64,000 bases of DNA from Streptomyces sp. SPB162 (GTDB lineage Bacteria > Actinomycetota > Actinomycetes > Streptomycetales > Streptomycetaceae). Shown here piece after piece: positions 8,715-17,651 of the stretch (positions within the stretch are counted from its first letter, which is position 1; each line of letters opens with the position of its first letter). The translations under genes were made by a program, and so were the position numbers. Under the pieces are notes generated by a model, which did no database searches, was not told the origin of the DNA, and saw only the letters and a list, made by a program, of their open reading frames with translations. Where the stretch lies: positions 6,145,001-6,209,000 of the forward strand of contig NZ_JAQFII010000001.1 in the NCBI RefSeq assembly GCF_029504575.1, in the 5' to 3' direction.

Positions 8715-10181
8715 ATGACCCAAACCCCTGTAGAGCAGAAGACCACGGCGGAGGACGCGGGAGCGGGCTCGCGCCCGCCGGCCGGCCGATCCTGGCTCGA
8801 CCGGTACTTCCACATCTCCGACAGAGAGTCGACGATCCCCCGCGAGGTCCGCGGCGGCATCACGACCTTCATGGCGATGTGCTACATCCTGCTGCTCAAT
8901 CCGCTCCTGCTGTCGGGCCCGGACGCGAGCGGCCACAAGCTCAGCCACGCGGGACTGATCACCGCCACCGCACTCGCCGCGGCGGTCTCCACCCTGCTGA
9001 TGGGATTCCTCGGCAAGGTACCGCTCGCACTCGCCGCGGGACTGAGCGTCTCCGGCGTGCTGGCCACCCAGGTGGCCCCCAACATGACGTGGCCGCAGGC
9101 CATGGGCATGTGCGTGATCTACGGCGCCATCATCGTGCTGCTGGTGGTGACCGGGCTCCGTGAGATCGTCATGAACGCGATACCGCTGGCCCTCAAGCAC
9201 GGCATCACCATCGGCATCGGGATGTTCATCGCCCTCATCGGCCTGGTGAACGCCGGGTTCGTCGGCAAGGGCGACGTGAAGGGCACCGCCCCGGTCGCCC
9301 TCGGCATCGGCGGACAGCTCTCCGGCTGGCCGGTCCTGCTCTTCTGCGTCACGCTGCTGCTGATCTTCATGCTGCAGGCCCGCAACATCCCCGGCGCGAT
9401 CCTCATCGGCATCGTCGTCGGCACCGTCCTGGCGGTCATCGTGAACTCGGCCGCCGGCCTGACCGACAAGGACTGGGGCGGCGCAGCTCCCAAGCTGAAC
9501 GGCAGCGCGGTCTCCATGCCCGACTTCGGGCTCTTCGGCCACGTCGAGTTCGGCGGCTGGGGATCCATCGGCGGCATGACCGTCGGCGTCATCGTCTTCA
9601 CCCTGGTGCTGGCCGGCTTCTTCGACGCGATGGCCACCATCATCGGCGTCGGCACCGAGGCCAAGCTCGCCGATGAGCAGGGCCGGATGCCCGGCCTCAG
9701 CAAGGCGCTGTTCATCGACGGCGCGGGCGGTGCGATCGGCGGCGTCGCCGGCGCGTCGGGCCAGACGGTCTTCATCGAGTCGGCCACCGGGGTCGGCGAG
9801 GGCGCCCGTACGGGTCTGTCCAGCGTCGTCACCGGTCTGCTCTTCGCGGCCGGCCTGTTCTTCACCCCGCTGGCCCAGATCGTCCCGGGCCAGGTCGCGG
9901 CGGCGGCGCTGGTCGTCATCGGCGCGATGATGATGAGCAACGCCCGGCACGTCGACTGGTCGGACCGCTCGGTATCGGTCCCGGTCTTCCTGACCGTGGT
10001 CCTCATGCCCTTCACGTACTCCATCACCGCAGGTGTCGCCGCGGGCGTCATCTCCTACACCGCCATCAAGGCGGCGCAGGGCAAGTGGCGCGAGCCCGGC
10101 GCCTTCATGTGGGTCCTCACGGCGGTGTTCTTCGTGTTCTTCGCTCTCCACCCCATCGAGAGCTGGCTCGGCGTCAAGTAG
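8715..10181 (+). CDS. NCS2-family purine permease (AzgA/PbuG type)
   Basis: 488-aa polytopic membrane protein with about 12-13 hydrophobic segments. 'STIPREVRGGITTFMAMCYI' (about 38-57) and 'SGQTVFIESATGVGEGARTG' are AzgA-like motifs of adenine/guanine/hypoxanthine proton symporters. ATG 8715 has GGGAG 8 bases upstream. It follows the xdh genes after a 277-bp GC-rich gap and is followed 14 bp later by xdhC, so it likely supplies purine bases to xanthine dehydrogenase. The exact substrate cannot be read from sequence. Confidence 0.88.
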   Translation: MTQTPVEQKTTAEDAGAGSRPPAGRSWLDRYFHISDRESTIPREVRGGITTFMAMCYILLLNPLLLSGPDASGHKLSHAGLITATALAAAVSTLLMGFLGKVPLALAAGLSVSGVLATQVAPNMTWPQAMGMCVIYGAIIVLLVVTGLREIVMNAIPLALKHGITIGIGMFIALIGLVNAGFVGKGDVKGTAPVALGIGGQLSGWPVLLFCVTLLLIFMLQARNIPGAILIGIVVGTVLAVIVNSAAGLTDKDWGGAAPKLNGSAVSMPDFGLFGHVEFGGWGSIGGMTVGVIVFTLVLAGFFDAMATIIGVGTEAKLADEQGRMPGLSKALFIDGAGGAIGGVAGASGQTVFIESATGVGEGARTGLSSVVTGLLFAAGLFFTPLAQIVPGQVAAAALVVIGAMMMSNARHVDWSDRSVSVPVFLTVVLMPFTYSITAGVAAGVISYTAIKAAQGKWREPGAFMWVLTAVFFVFFALHPIESWLGVK

Positions 10182-10195
10182 AGGAGCTGTTCACC

Positions 10196-11362
10196 ATGCT
10201 GGACATCGCTGACGAACTGCACCGCTGGTGCGAACAGGGGCGCCCGTTCGCCGTCGCGACCGTGGTCGCGGTGGGCGGGAGCGCGCCCCGGCAGCCCGGT
10301 GCCGCGCTCGCCGTCGACTCCGACGGCACCGCGATCGGCAGCGTGTCCGGAGGGTGTGTCGAAGGAGCCGTCTACGAGCTCTGCAGGGAAGCGCTGGAGT
10401 CGGGGGACTCCGCGGAGCCGGTGCTCCAGCGCTTCGGCTACTCGGACGAGGACGCGTTCGCCGTGGGACTCACCTGCGGCGGCGTCATCGACATCTTCGT
10501 CCAGCGCGTGGACCCCGGCACCCGGCCGGAGTTCACGGCGACCCTCGCCGCCGCCGCGGCGGGGGAGACCGCCGCGGTGGCCAGGATCGTCGAGGGACCG
10601 GCCGAGCTGCTCGGCCGGGCCCTGACCCTGCGGGCCGACGGCGGTCACGAGGGCGGCCTCGGCGACCCGGAGCGGGACCGCACGGCGGCCGCCGAGGCGC
10701 AGGCACTGCTGGAGGCGGGCCGGACCGGCACGCTCACCATCGGCGCCGACGGCAGCCGCTGCGGGGAACCGCTCACGCTGCTCGTGGAGTGCAGCGTGCC
10801 GGCGCCCCGCATGATCGTCTTCGGTGCGATCGACTTCGCGGGCGCCGTCGTCAAGGTCGGCAAGTTCCTCGGCTACGAGGTGACGCTCTGCGACGCGCGC
10901 CCCGTCTTCGCCACCCGCGCGCGGTTCCCGGAGGCCGACGAGGTCGTCGTCGACTGGCCGCACCGCTATCTGGACGAGACCACCGCGGCGGGACGCGTCG
11001 ACGGCCGCACGGTGCTCTGCGTACTGACCCACGACGCGAAGTTCGACGTACCACTGCTGGAGCGGGCGCTGCGGCTCCCCGTCGCCTTCGTCGGCGCCAT
11101 GGGATCGCGCCGCACCCACCTGGACCGCCTGGAGCGGCTGCGGGAGGCCGGCGTCACCGAACTCGAACTGGCCAGGCTGCGCTCGCCGATCGGCCTGGAC
11201 CTCGGCGCGCGCACGCCCGAGGAGACCGCGCTGTCCATCGCGGCGGAGATCGTCGCCCACCGGCGCGGCGGCAGCGGAGTACCGCTGACCGGCGCCCACA
11301 CACCGATCCACCACGAGGCCGAGCCGCCGATAGCCCGGCAGGTCGGCTCTTCGGCCGCGTAG
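10196..11362 (+). CDS. xdhC: XdhC/CoxI-family xanthine dehydrogenase maturation factor
   Basis: 388-aa protein with the XdhC_CoxI N-terminal motif ('SGGCVEGAVY', ~52-61, and 'GLTCGGVIDIFVQ', ~93-105) and a C-terminal Rossmann fold ('MIVFGAIDFAGAVVKVGKFL', 'VAFVGAMGSRRTH'). Family members bind the molybdenum cofactor and aid its sulfuration and insertion. It starts 14 bp after the permease stop with GAGGAG 10 bases before ATG 10196, so it is co-transcribed; a strong hairpin follows directly. Confidence 0.9.
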   Translation: MLDIADELHRWCEQGRPFAVATVVAVGGSAPRQPGAALAVDSDGTAIGSVSGGCVEGAVYELCREALESGDSAEPVLQRFGYSDEDAFAVGLTCGGVIDIFVQRVDPGTRPEFTATLAAAAAGETAAVARIVEGPAELLGRALTLRADGGHEGGLGDPERDRTAAAEAQALLEAGRTGTLTIGADGSRCGEPLTLLVECSVPAPRMIVFGAIDFAGAVVKVGKFLGYEVTLCDARPVFATRARFPEADEVVVDWPHRYLDETTAAGRVDGRTVLCVLTHDAKFDVPLLERALRLPVAFVGAMGSRRTHLDRLERLREAGVTELELARLRSPIGLDLGARTPEETALSIAAEIVAHRRGGSGVPLTGAHTPIHHEAEPPIARQVGSSAA

Positions 11363-11391
11363 GCCTTGCGGACCGGAACCGTCCGCAAGGC
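11363..11391 (+). terminator. Hairpin terminator after xdhC
   Basis: GCCTTGCGGAC and GTCCGCAAGGC form a perfect 11-bp stem with a 7-base loop, starting at the xdhC stop codon. There is no long T tract, as is usual in Streptomyces. Confidence 0.8.
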
Positions 11392-11408
11392 GCCGTAGCG
11401 TAGGCGCT

Positions 11409-12512
11409 ATGCCCACGACGACACTGGACCGCCGCGCGCTCAACCGCGCTCTGCTGGAACGCCAACTCCTCCTCGAGCGCGCCGCGATGCCCGCGATCGA
11501 CGTGATCGAGCGGCTGCTCGGCATGCAGTCCCAGGCGTCCAACGCCCCGTACATCGGTCTGTGGACCCGGCTGCGGGACTTCTCCTTCGACGAGCTGGCG
11601 CAGCTGATGAAGGACCGCGGTGCGGTGCGGCTGACCCTGATGCGCGGCACCGTCCACCTGGTGAGCGCGGCCGACGCGCTGACCCTGCGGCCGCTGCTGC
11701 AGCCGGTGTTCGACAGGATGGTCAGGAGCGCGGCCTGGGGCGGCGCGGCGCTGGACGGTGTGAACCGCGACGAGGTGGTGGCCGCGGGCCGCGAGCTGCT
11801 CGCCGAACGGCCGCGCAATCCCCGTGAACTGCGCGAGCTGCTCGCGCCGCGCTGGCCGGACGTCGTGCCCGACGCGCTGGAGAAGGCGCTGCGCCTGTGG
11901 GCGCCGCTGGTGCAGCTGCCGCCGCGCGGGCTGTGGGGCGAGAGTGGGCAGCCCACGTACGCCACGGTGGAGGAGTACCTCGGCGCGCCGCTCGCCGCCC
12001 CCGACCCCGGGCCGGTCGTCGAGCGCTACCTGGCGGCGTTCGGGCCCGCGAGTGTCGCCGACATCCAGAAGTGGTCAGGACTGACCGGGCTGCGCGCGGT
12101 GGTGGCGGCCCTGGACCTTCGGCCCTACCGCGACGAGGAGGGCCGGGAGCTCTACGACCTGCCGGGCGCGATGCTCCCCGACCGTGACATCCCCGTTCCG
12201 GCCCGGTTCGTCGCCGACTTCGACAACCTGCTGCTGTCGCATGCCGACCGGACCCGGATCATTGCCGACGAGCACCGGAGCAGGGTGATGACGGTCAACG
12301 GCATCATCCGCGGCACGGTCCTGGTCGACGGCTTCGTCGGCGGCACCTGGCGGTTCGACCGGACGAAGGCCGGCGCCGCGGTGAGCGTCACGCCCTTCGT
12401 GCCGCTGACGGCCGGCGACCGCGACGCCCTCCTGGAGGAGGGCGCGCGGCTGCTGGCCGTCAGCGACCCGGCGGCGGCGAGCCACGAGGTCCGGATCACC
12501 CCCGTGGCCTGA
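11409..12512 (+). CDS. AlkZ-like winged-helix DNA-binding protein (HTH_42)
   Basis: 367 aa. The sequence has the HTH_42 architecture of AlkZ/YcaQ-type DNA glycosylases, including a Gln-x-Gln motif at residues 40-42 (GMQSQASNAPYIGLW) that in AlkZ is catalytic for unhooking alkyl adducts and crosslinks. The C-terminal 'HADRTRIIADEHR' and 'VLVDGFVGGTWRFDR' stretches are also family typical. Many Streptomyces carry several paralogues, some protecting against self-made alkylators. It starts 18 bp after the xdhC terminator. Activity is inferred from the motif only. Confidence 0.8.
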   Translation: MPTTTLDRRALNRALLERQLLLERAAMPAIDVIERLLGMQSQASNAPYIGLWTRLRDFSFDELAQLMKDRGAVRLTLMRGTVHLVSAADALTLRPLLQPVFDRMVRSAAWGGAALDGVNRDEVVAAGRELLAERPRNPRELRELLAPRWPDVVPDALEKALRLWAPLVQLPPRGLWGESGQPTYATVEEYLGAPLAAPDPGPVVERYLAAFGPASVADIQKWSGLTGLRAVVAALDLRPYRDEEGRELYDLPGAMLPDRDIPVPARFVADFDNLLLSHADRTRIIADEHRSRVMTVNGIIRGTVLVDGFVGGTWRFDRTKAGAAVSVTPFVPLTAGDRDALLEEGARLLAVSDPAAASHEVRITPVA

Positions 12513-12517
12513 CGGCG

Positions 12518-12544
12518 CCGTCCCGGTTCAGCCCGCCGGGACGG
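12518..12544. terminator. Bidirectional hairpin between convergent genes
   Basis: CCGTCCCGG pairs with CCGGGACGG (9 bp, 9-base loop). It sits just after the AlkZ-like stop and overlaps the 3' end of the GH16 gene on the other strand. Confidence 0.65.
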
Positions 12545-13973
12545 TGTCCACCTGGGTGACGTGCGCCGCCCGGTAGGCGGCCACCTGGGCCTGCACCTGG
12601 GCCGGACTCAGCACCTGGTCCTTGGCGAAGTAGACGTAGTCGACCTTCTCGTTGTACGAGCGAGGCGTGCTGCCGGTCTGCCCCGCGAGGTCGATGAGCC
12701 AGTGGTTGAAGTCGATGAACATCGGCGTCTCCGGGAGGTACGGCTCGCCGTGCGTCCCGAACAGCTGCCCGTCGATGTAGTACTTGATGTTCGTGTTGTC
12801 GACGGTGATGACCAGGTCGTGCCAGCCGTCGTAGCTCTGCCGGCTCTCGGTGTGGGTGTTGACCGCGTTCCAGGGGTCGTTCTGGTAGGTCTCCCACGAG
12901 GTGGTGTACATGATGTTGCCGGTCTCGCCCCAGCCGCCGTTGGGCAGGTACTCGAAGTCCAGCTCCCCGTAGTCGGGGTCCATGTCGTGGGCGAGCGGCG
13001 TGAAGGCGAAGAACGTCTGGTTGACGTGGTCCCCGTCGGGGCCGGTGGCGGGTGTGTCGTTGAACTTCACGCGGGCCGCGTACGTTCCGTTGCGGAACTT
13101 GCGCGCGGTGGTCTGGATCTCCGTTTCCTTCGTACCGGCGGCCGTCCCGTCGGTGGTGAGCTTGAGGTTCATGATGCTGTTGCCGTTCTCCGGCGCGAAG
13201 GTCACGTCCTGCGGCGACCAGGTGGCCCCCGGCACGCCGGGGCCGCCCTGGCCCGACTTCACCGTCCAGCCGTGCTGCTGCACCAGCGGGTCGCTGCTGC
13301 TGGTGTAGTTGAAGTCGTCGAAGAGCGCCGGGCCGTTCCCGTTCGGCGGCGTGGTGGGGGGCGTCGTCGGCGGGTCGGTCGGCGGCGGGGTGGGGTCGTT
13401 CCCGGCGGGGGCGGTGCCCCACAGGACGGCGCCGTTCCGCTGCACGGTGATCTTCGACCAGTTGGCGTACGACGTCTGGGCGCCGTTGAACGAGTAGTCG
13501 TCGCTCTGCCGGAGCGTCGCCCAGTTCGACCGGTAGAAGCGCAGCTGCATGTCGCTGGTGTCGGCGCCGGGGGCGAGCGAGCCGGCGCCCGCGGTGAAGC
13601 CGACCTCCAGGTAGCGGTCGGCGGTGGCGGTGGGGTGCGCCAGGGTGCCGAACGTGCCGGTGATGTTGGCACAGCCCTTCACCGCCCAGGAACAGGCGAA
13701 GCGGTACGAGGAGTCGGCGGTGTCGGCCTTGAAGTAGTAGCGCACCGTCACACCGCTGAGCGGCACGGTCGTGCTGCCGGTGTTGGTGACCTTCAGCCAC
13801 GGCTCGGACTGGTCGGCGGTGGCCCCGGTCGCGCTGGTGCGGTACTGCGCGCTGAGCGAGTCCTGCGCCGCCGAGGCGGGCATGGCCGTCAGCGCGGCGC
13901 AGGCGAGCCCCGCGGAGGTGCACAGGGCCATCGCCGTACGCACACGGACGGGTATACGTGATCTTGCGGACAC
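12528..13973 (-). CDS. Secreted GH16 glucanase with CBM3-like domain
   Basis: 481-aa secreted glycoside hydrolase. Order: signal peptide (1-36, ending ASA-A), a CBM3-type carbohydrate-binding domain (~40-185, with 'LRFYRSNWATLRQSDDYSF'), a Pro/Thr linker (~188-208), then a GH16 catalytic domain with the active-site motif E-x-D-x-x-E in 'GELDFEYLP'. GH16 enzymes cut beta-1,3/1,4-glucans or related polymers; the exact substrate is uncertain. GTG 13973 has AAAGGGA about 6 bases upstream. Its start is 87 bp from the end of the GH20 gene on the same strand, suggesting one transcript for polysaccharide use. Confidence 0.85.
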   Translation of the reverse strand: MSARSRIPVRVRTAMALCTSAGLACAALTAMPASAAQDSLSAQYRTSATGATADQSEPWLKVTNTGSTTVPLSGVTVRYYFKADTADSSYRFACSWAVKGCANITGTFGTLAHPTATADRYLEVGFTAGAGSLAPGADTSDMQLRFYRSNWATLRQSDDYSFNGAQTSYANWSKITVQRNGAVLWGTAPAGNDPTPPPTDPPTTPPTTPPNGNGPALFDDFNYTSSSDPLVQQHGWTVKSGQGGPGVPGATWSPQDVTFAPENGNSIMNLKLTTDGTAAGTKETEIQTTARKFRNGTYAARVKFNDTPATGPDGDHVNQTFFAFTPLAHDMDPDYGELDFEYLPNGGWGETGNIMYTTSWETYQNDPWNAVNTHTESRQSYDGWHDLVITVDNTNIKYYIDGQLFGTHGEPYLPETPMFIDFNHWLIDLAGQTGSTPRSYNEKVDYVYFAKDQVLSPAQVQAQVAAYRAAHVTQVDTVPAG

Positions 13974-14060
13974 GGTTGATCCCTTTCCAGGTGGGGGGTG
14001 TGGCAGGGGAGGTGCTGGAAGGAACTGCGGGTGGAACATCCGGGGGTTGCCCGGCGTCGG

Positions 14061-15566
14061 TCAGCGGCGGGCGCCGAGCGTCGCGAGCCGGGCCTGGTGG
14101 TGGCGCATGGCGGGGAGGAAGTCGGTGGTCCAGTCGCTGCGGGGGTTCCACGCGCTGTCGGCGAGCGCCGACAGCCGGGGGAAGGCGAGGTACTCGACCT
14201 GGGCGGGCGTGGCGGCGAACTCGGTCCACAACTGCCCCTGCGTGCCCAGCACCCGGGCGGCGGCGGCCGGCTCCCACTCCCGTGGCGCCGGATCGTTGCC
14301 GTGCACGGTCCGCAGATCGACCACGGCGCCGCTCTGCCCCAGGGGCTCGTCCGGCCGGTCGGTCTGCGGGTAGTCGAGGTACGTGGTGCGGAACGGCGCC
14401 ATCACGACGTCGTGGCCCCGGCGGGCGGCGGCCAGCCCGTGGTCGGAGTCCCGCCACGGCATGACGGTGAACTCCGGCGGCAGGATCCCGCCGTCCTCCG
14501 CCCAGCACACGGGTTTGCGGCCCTCCCGCAGCAGGAAGTCGCCGATCCGCCCGAGGAACCAGCCGTGCAGCGCCTTCGGCCCCGCCAGCCCTTCGGCCGC
14601 GGCCCGGTCCCGTGCCCGGGGGCTGTCCTCCCACTCGACGGTGGGGCACTCGTCGCCGCCGACGTGGATGTACGGGGACGGGAAGACGTCCAGGACCTCG
14701 CCGAGCACCGTGGTGCAGAACTCCAGCACCTCGTCGTGCACGCCCAGCACGTTCTCGCACACCCCCCACTCGGTCCACACGTCCAGCTGCCGGCCGGGGA
14801 CGTTGCCCAGGTGCGGATAGGCGGCGAGGGCTGCCCGCGCGTGGCCCGGCATCTCGATCTCGGGCACGACGGTGACCCCGCGCTCGGCCGCGTAGCCGAC
14901 GAGCGCGCGCAGTTCCGCGGCGGTGTAGGAACCGCCGTGCGGGGTGTCGTCGTAGCGGGCGCTGCCGGCCCGGCCGGTCATGCTGCGCGCCCGGTGGCCG
15001 CCGGTCTCCGTCAGCAGCGGGTAGCCGGGGACCGGCATCCGCCAACCCTGGTCGTCCGTGAGGTGCAGGTGCAGGACGTTGAGCTTGTGGAAGGCGAGCA
15101 GGTCCACGAAGCGCCGCAGGAACGACACCGGCTGGAAGTGCCGGGCGACGTCGAGCATCGCCCCGCGCCAGGGGTACCGCGGCACGTCGGTCGCCTGGAC
15201 GCACGGCAGCCGCCACGGCACGTCGGCGACCGGCACGGCCGACAGCGCCTCGGGCGGCAGCAGTTGGCGGATCGTCTGCACCCCGTTCAACAGCCCGGCC
15301 GCGGTGGCGGCCCGCAGCACGACCGCGTCCGGGCCGACGGTCAGCCCGTACCCCTCCGTGCCCAGGCCGCCGAGCCGCGGGTCCAGGGCGAGGGTGACGT
15401 CGCCTTCGGGCGAGGGGCGCAGCGGGAGCCCGGTGGCGGGGCGCAGCAGGGTGCGCAGCAGCCGGGCGGCGTCCTCGGCGCCCCCGGTGGCCCGGACGGT
15501 CGTGTCGGGGGTGAGGGTGAAGTGGCCCGGGACGCGGACCAGATGGCTGGGGTGGGGAATGATCAC
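14061..15566 (-). CDS. Beta-N-acetylhexosaminidase (GH20)
   Basis: 501-aa GH20 enzyme releasing terminal GlcNAc/GalNAc from chitin fragments. An N-terminal GH20b-like domain (~1-130) precedes the TIM barrel, with 'RGAMLDVARHF', 'LHLHLTDDQGWRMP' and the catalytic Asp-Glu pair in 'HVGGDECPTVEW'. GTG 15566 is chosen for the upstream GGAGG. No signal peptide is evident from this start, so it may act inside the cell. DasR-like half sites and a HutC-type GntR gene lie upstream and divergent. Confidence 0.88.
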   Translation of the reverse strand: MIIPHPSHLVRVPGHFTLTPDTTVRATGGAEDAARLLRTLLRPATGLPLRPSPEGDVTLALDPRLGGLGTEGYGLTVGPDAVVLRAATAAGLLNGVQTIRQLLPPEALSAVPVADVPWRLPCVQATDVPRYPWRGAMLDVARHFQPVSFLRRFVDLLAFHKLNVLHLHLTDDQGWRMPVPGYPLLTETGGHRARSMTGRAGSARYDDTPHGGSYTAAELRALVGYAAERGVTVVPEIEMPGHARAALAAYPHLGNVPGRQLDVWTEWGVCENVLGVHDEVLEFCTTVLGEVLDVFPSPYIHVGGDECPTVEWEDSPRARDRAAAEGLAGPKALHGWFLGRIGDFLLREGRKPVCWAEDGGILPPEFTVMPWRDSDHGLAAARRGHDVVMAPFRTTYLDYPQTDRPDEPLGQSGAVVDLRTVHGNDPAPREWEPAAAARVLGTQGQLWTEFAATPAQVEYLAFPRLSALADSAWNPRSDWTTDFLPAMRHHQARLATLGARR

Positions 15567-15698
15567 AGGTTGGCCTCCAGGCCACGGGGGAATCGGGTCG
15601 GTCCGCTCAGCACGCGTCAGGCCTCGACCGCACCGGCGGCATCCCGGAGGTCCCTTCATGATCCACACGGTGAGCTCGGCGGAACTTACCACTTTGCA

Positions 15699-15738
15699 AC
15701 TGGTCTGGTACTGGTTGGAGAAGGTGGCATAGACCAGT
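15699..15738. promoter_or_regulatory. Candidate DasR/HutC-type operator between GH20 and GntR genes
   Basis: In the 350-bp divergent gap, ACTGGTCT (15699-15706) and its inverted copy AGACCAGT (15731-15738) flank a further ACTGGT (15710-15715). These halves equal those of the DasR-responsive element (ACTGGTCTAGACCAGT), but here they are 24 bases apart instead of joined. The rest of the gap (15567-15918) holds no gene. Confidence 0.55.
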
Positions 15739-15918
15739 AGTGCCGTCAAGAGGTCATGCAGGCAAAGGGTTGAGGCGCTGTCGCCGACGGATACCGCCCG
15801 CCGGGAACCGACCGCCCTGGCGCACTGGTCAGGATGTGGATAGCCTTCAGGGGGGACTGGACAGGACGGCAGCCCGGACGTCCCGGGCCGGGACCTCGGT
15901 CGGCGCGGAGGAGTGAGC

Positions 15919-16761
15919 ATGGGAAGCGAGTCGCCGCGGTCGGCGCTCAAGCGGGAACGGGTGCGGGACTACCTGTTGGAGCTCGTCGAATCCCAGCTGC
16001 CCGGCGATCCGATCCCCTCGGAGCGGACGCTGTGCGAACAGCTGTCGGTCTCCCGCCCCACGCTGCGCTCCGCGGTCGACGAACTGGTCAACACCGGACT
16101 GATCGTCCGCGAGCACGGGCGCGGGATGTTCGTCGCTCCCACGAAGATCACCCAGGAGTTGGTGGCGGATGAGCACGCGTTCTCGCTGCCGAAGGCGGAG
16201 GGCACCTGGTCCAGCCGGGTCCTGGAGCTGACCACCGTGCAGGCGGGCGCGCGGGTAGGCCGCAAGCTGCACATCTCACCGGCGGCCGAGATCACCTACA
16301 TCGCGCGGCTACGGCTCGTGGACGGTGAGCCGATGGCCATCGAGTACCTGCACGTGCCGGCGGCCCTCGTGCCGGGGCTGCGGGTGCGGGACATGGAGTC
16401 CGGGGACTTCTACCAGTTCCTGCGCGACCAGCACCGGGTACGCATCCACGAAGCGGTCCAGTCCATCGAGCCGACCGTCACCAACGAGGTCGAGGCCCGC
16501 CTGCTGGGCGTGCCGCTGCTCTCCCCGGCGCTGCTCTTCGAACGTCTCACCAGGGACGACACCGGCCGCCCGGTCGAATACGTCCACTCCCTCTACCGCG
16601 GCGACCGCTACCGCATCGTCTCCCGGCTCGCCCTCGGCGAAGCTGGAGCCCCCGGCCCGGACGCCGCCGCCCGGCACCACCCCGGCATCCCCCCCGGCGA
16701 CCTGGCGAGCCGCGGCGACGCCCCGTCCTCGATGGTGGGGGACGTGCAGCCGGCGGTGTGA
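15919..16761 (+). CDS. GntR/HutC-family regulator (UTRA domain), DasR-like
   Basis: 280-aa regulator: N-terminal winged helix ('CEQLSVSRPTLRSAVDELVN', about 42-61) and a C-terminal UTRA ligand domain ending in 'PVEYVHSLYRGDRYRIVSRL', as in DasR, which binds aminosugar phosphates. ATG 15919 has GGAGGA 6 bases upstream. It is divergent from the GH20 gene, which with the DasR-like halves suggests control of aminosugar uptake or degradation. The C-terminal ~35 residues beyond the UTRA domain are Pro/Gly-rich. Confidence 0.82.
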   Translation: MGSESPRSALKRERVRDYLLELVESQLPGDPIPSERTLCEQLSVSRPTLRSAVDELVNTGLIVREHGRGMFVAPTKITQELVADEHAFSLPKAEGTWSSRVLELTTVQAGARVGRKLHISPAAEITYIARLRLVDGEPMAIEYLHVPAALVPGLRVRDMESGDFYQFLRDQHRVRIHEAVQSIEPTVTNEVEARLLGVPLLSPALLFERLTRDDTGRPVEYVHSLYRGDRYRIVSRLALGEAGAPGPDAAARHHPGIPPGDLASRGDAPSSMVGDVQPAV

Positions 16762-16780
16762 GGGGTTGGACGGGCGGTGG

Positions 16781-16963
16781 TCAGCGGTAGTCGAGTTCGG
16801 CCAGTTCCCTGGTGAGCCTGGTGTGGAAGGCCGGGATCCGGCCGACCACCGGCAGCAGCAGGTTACGCACCGTGCGCAGCACGCGGCTGGAGTCCAGCGC
16901 GGCGAGCGCCCGCCCCCCCCGATCGCGACCCGGGTGGTGGCCGGGCGGTGCGGCGGCGTTCAT
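16781..16963 (-). CDS. 60-aa ORF resembling the tail of an FAD monooxygenase; possible remnant
   Basis: The ATG at 16963 has AAGGGGG 8 bases upstream and the frame encodes 60 aa. Residues ~20-60 ('SSRVLRTVRNLLLPVVGRIP', then 'AELDYR') resemble the C-terminal helix of flavin monooxygenases, but no FAD-binding part exists nearby. The first 19 residues are low complexity and contain an 8-C homopolymer (16914-16921). It could be a small functional protein or a decayed gene end that acquired an SD. Confidence 0.35.
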   Translation of the reverse strand: MNAAAPPGHHPGRDRGGRALAALDSSRVLRTVRNLLLPVVGRIPAFHTRLTRELAELDYR

Positions 16964-17054
16964 GTGGCGCCCCCTTCGGCCGGGATGCCGGCGCAGGCCG
17001 TCCAGTGTCTGTGGACAGGATGCGCCGGGCACGGCCGATGGCGCGCCCTTGCCG

Positions 17055-17516
17055 TCAGCGCTTTATCGTGTGGCCGCCGATGCCCATCAGCCGGCCCGGG
17101 CCGCGGACGCCGTCCTCGTACCACCAGAAGCTGAGTCCGACCGCGGCGACGATGAACCCGCCGACGGAGCCGAGGGCGAGGAGACCGCTGAGGCTCTCGT
17201 CCGGCTCGCCGGAGTGGTGGCCGCCGAGGTGTTGGATCGTGAGCCCCGAGACCAGCATTGAGGCGCTTCCGGCCAGCGCGGTCAGCAGCCACGCCCAGCG
17301 GCGCGCCCTGGTCGCGGGGATGGAGAAGACCGTGTACGTGAGCGAGGTCCGGCAGGTCTCACAGGCGACGGTGCACGACTGGCACCCTTTGGGGGGCCGT
17401 TCGACGGGGATCTCGAAGGTCGCCGGCCGGTACTCCGTGTAGTTGCCGTTGCGTTCCGACGAGAGCAGATGTGCGTATCGGGACTGAGGATGTTGTCCTA
17501 ATTGGCGCTTGCCCAC
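17055..17516 (-). CDS. Membrane protein with N-terminal Cys-pair motif, unknown function
   Basis: 153 aa from GTG 17516, which has AAGGAG 5 bases upstream. The N-terminal half is soluble and holds closely spaced cysteines (GCQSCTVACETCRTS) that could bind metal or a cluster. Two hydrophobic segments follow (around 'WLLTALAGSASMLVSGLTI' and 'LLALGSVGGFIVAAVGLSFW'). No family is recognised. Neighbours are unrelated, so no pathway is proposed. Confidence 0.55.
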   Translation of the reverse strand: MGKRQLGQHPQSRYAHLLSSERNGNYTEYRPATFEIPVERPPKGCQSCTVACETCRTSLTYTVFSIPATRARRWAWLLTALAGSASMLVSGLTIQHLGGHHSGEPDESLSGLLALGSVGGFIVAAVGLSFWWYEDGVRGPGRLMGIGGHTIKR

Positions 17517-17651
17517 CGCGGCTCCTTGACGTCTGGTGCTGCGGGCAACAGTAGGCGTCAACATGTCCGTGGCATAGGGAAGTTGAGGGTTGAAGTACGC
17601 GGCGCGCACAGTATGGGCGGAGACGCGAGGTATCGACGGGGGAAGGGCCCG

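Noticed and set aside
12496..15585. Very long open frame (over 1000 codons) on the minus strand across the GH16 and GH20 genes
   Set aside because: It is an alternative frame of two well-supported glycosidase genes; its translation is Arg/Pro/Ala-rich low-complexity typical of GC-rich shadow frames.
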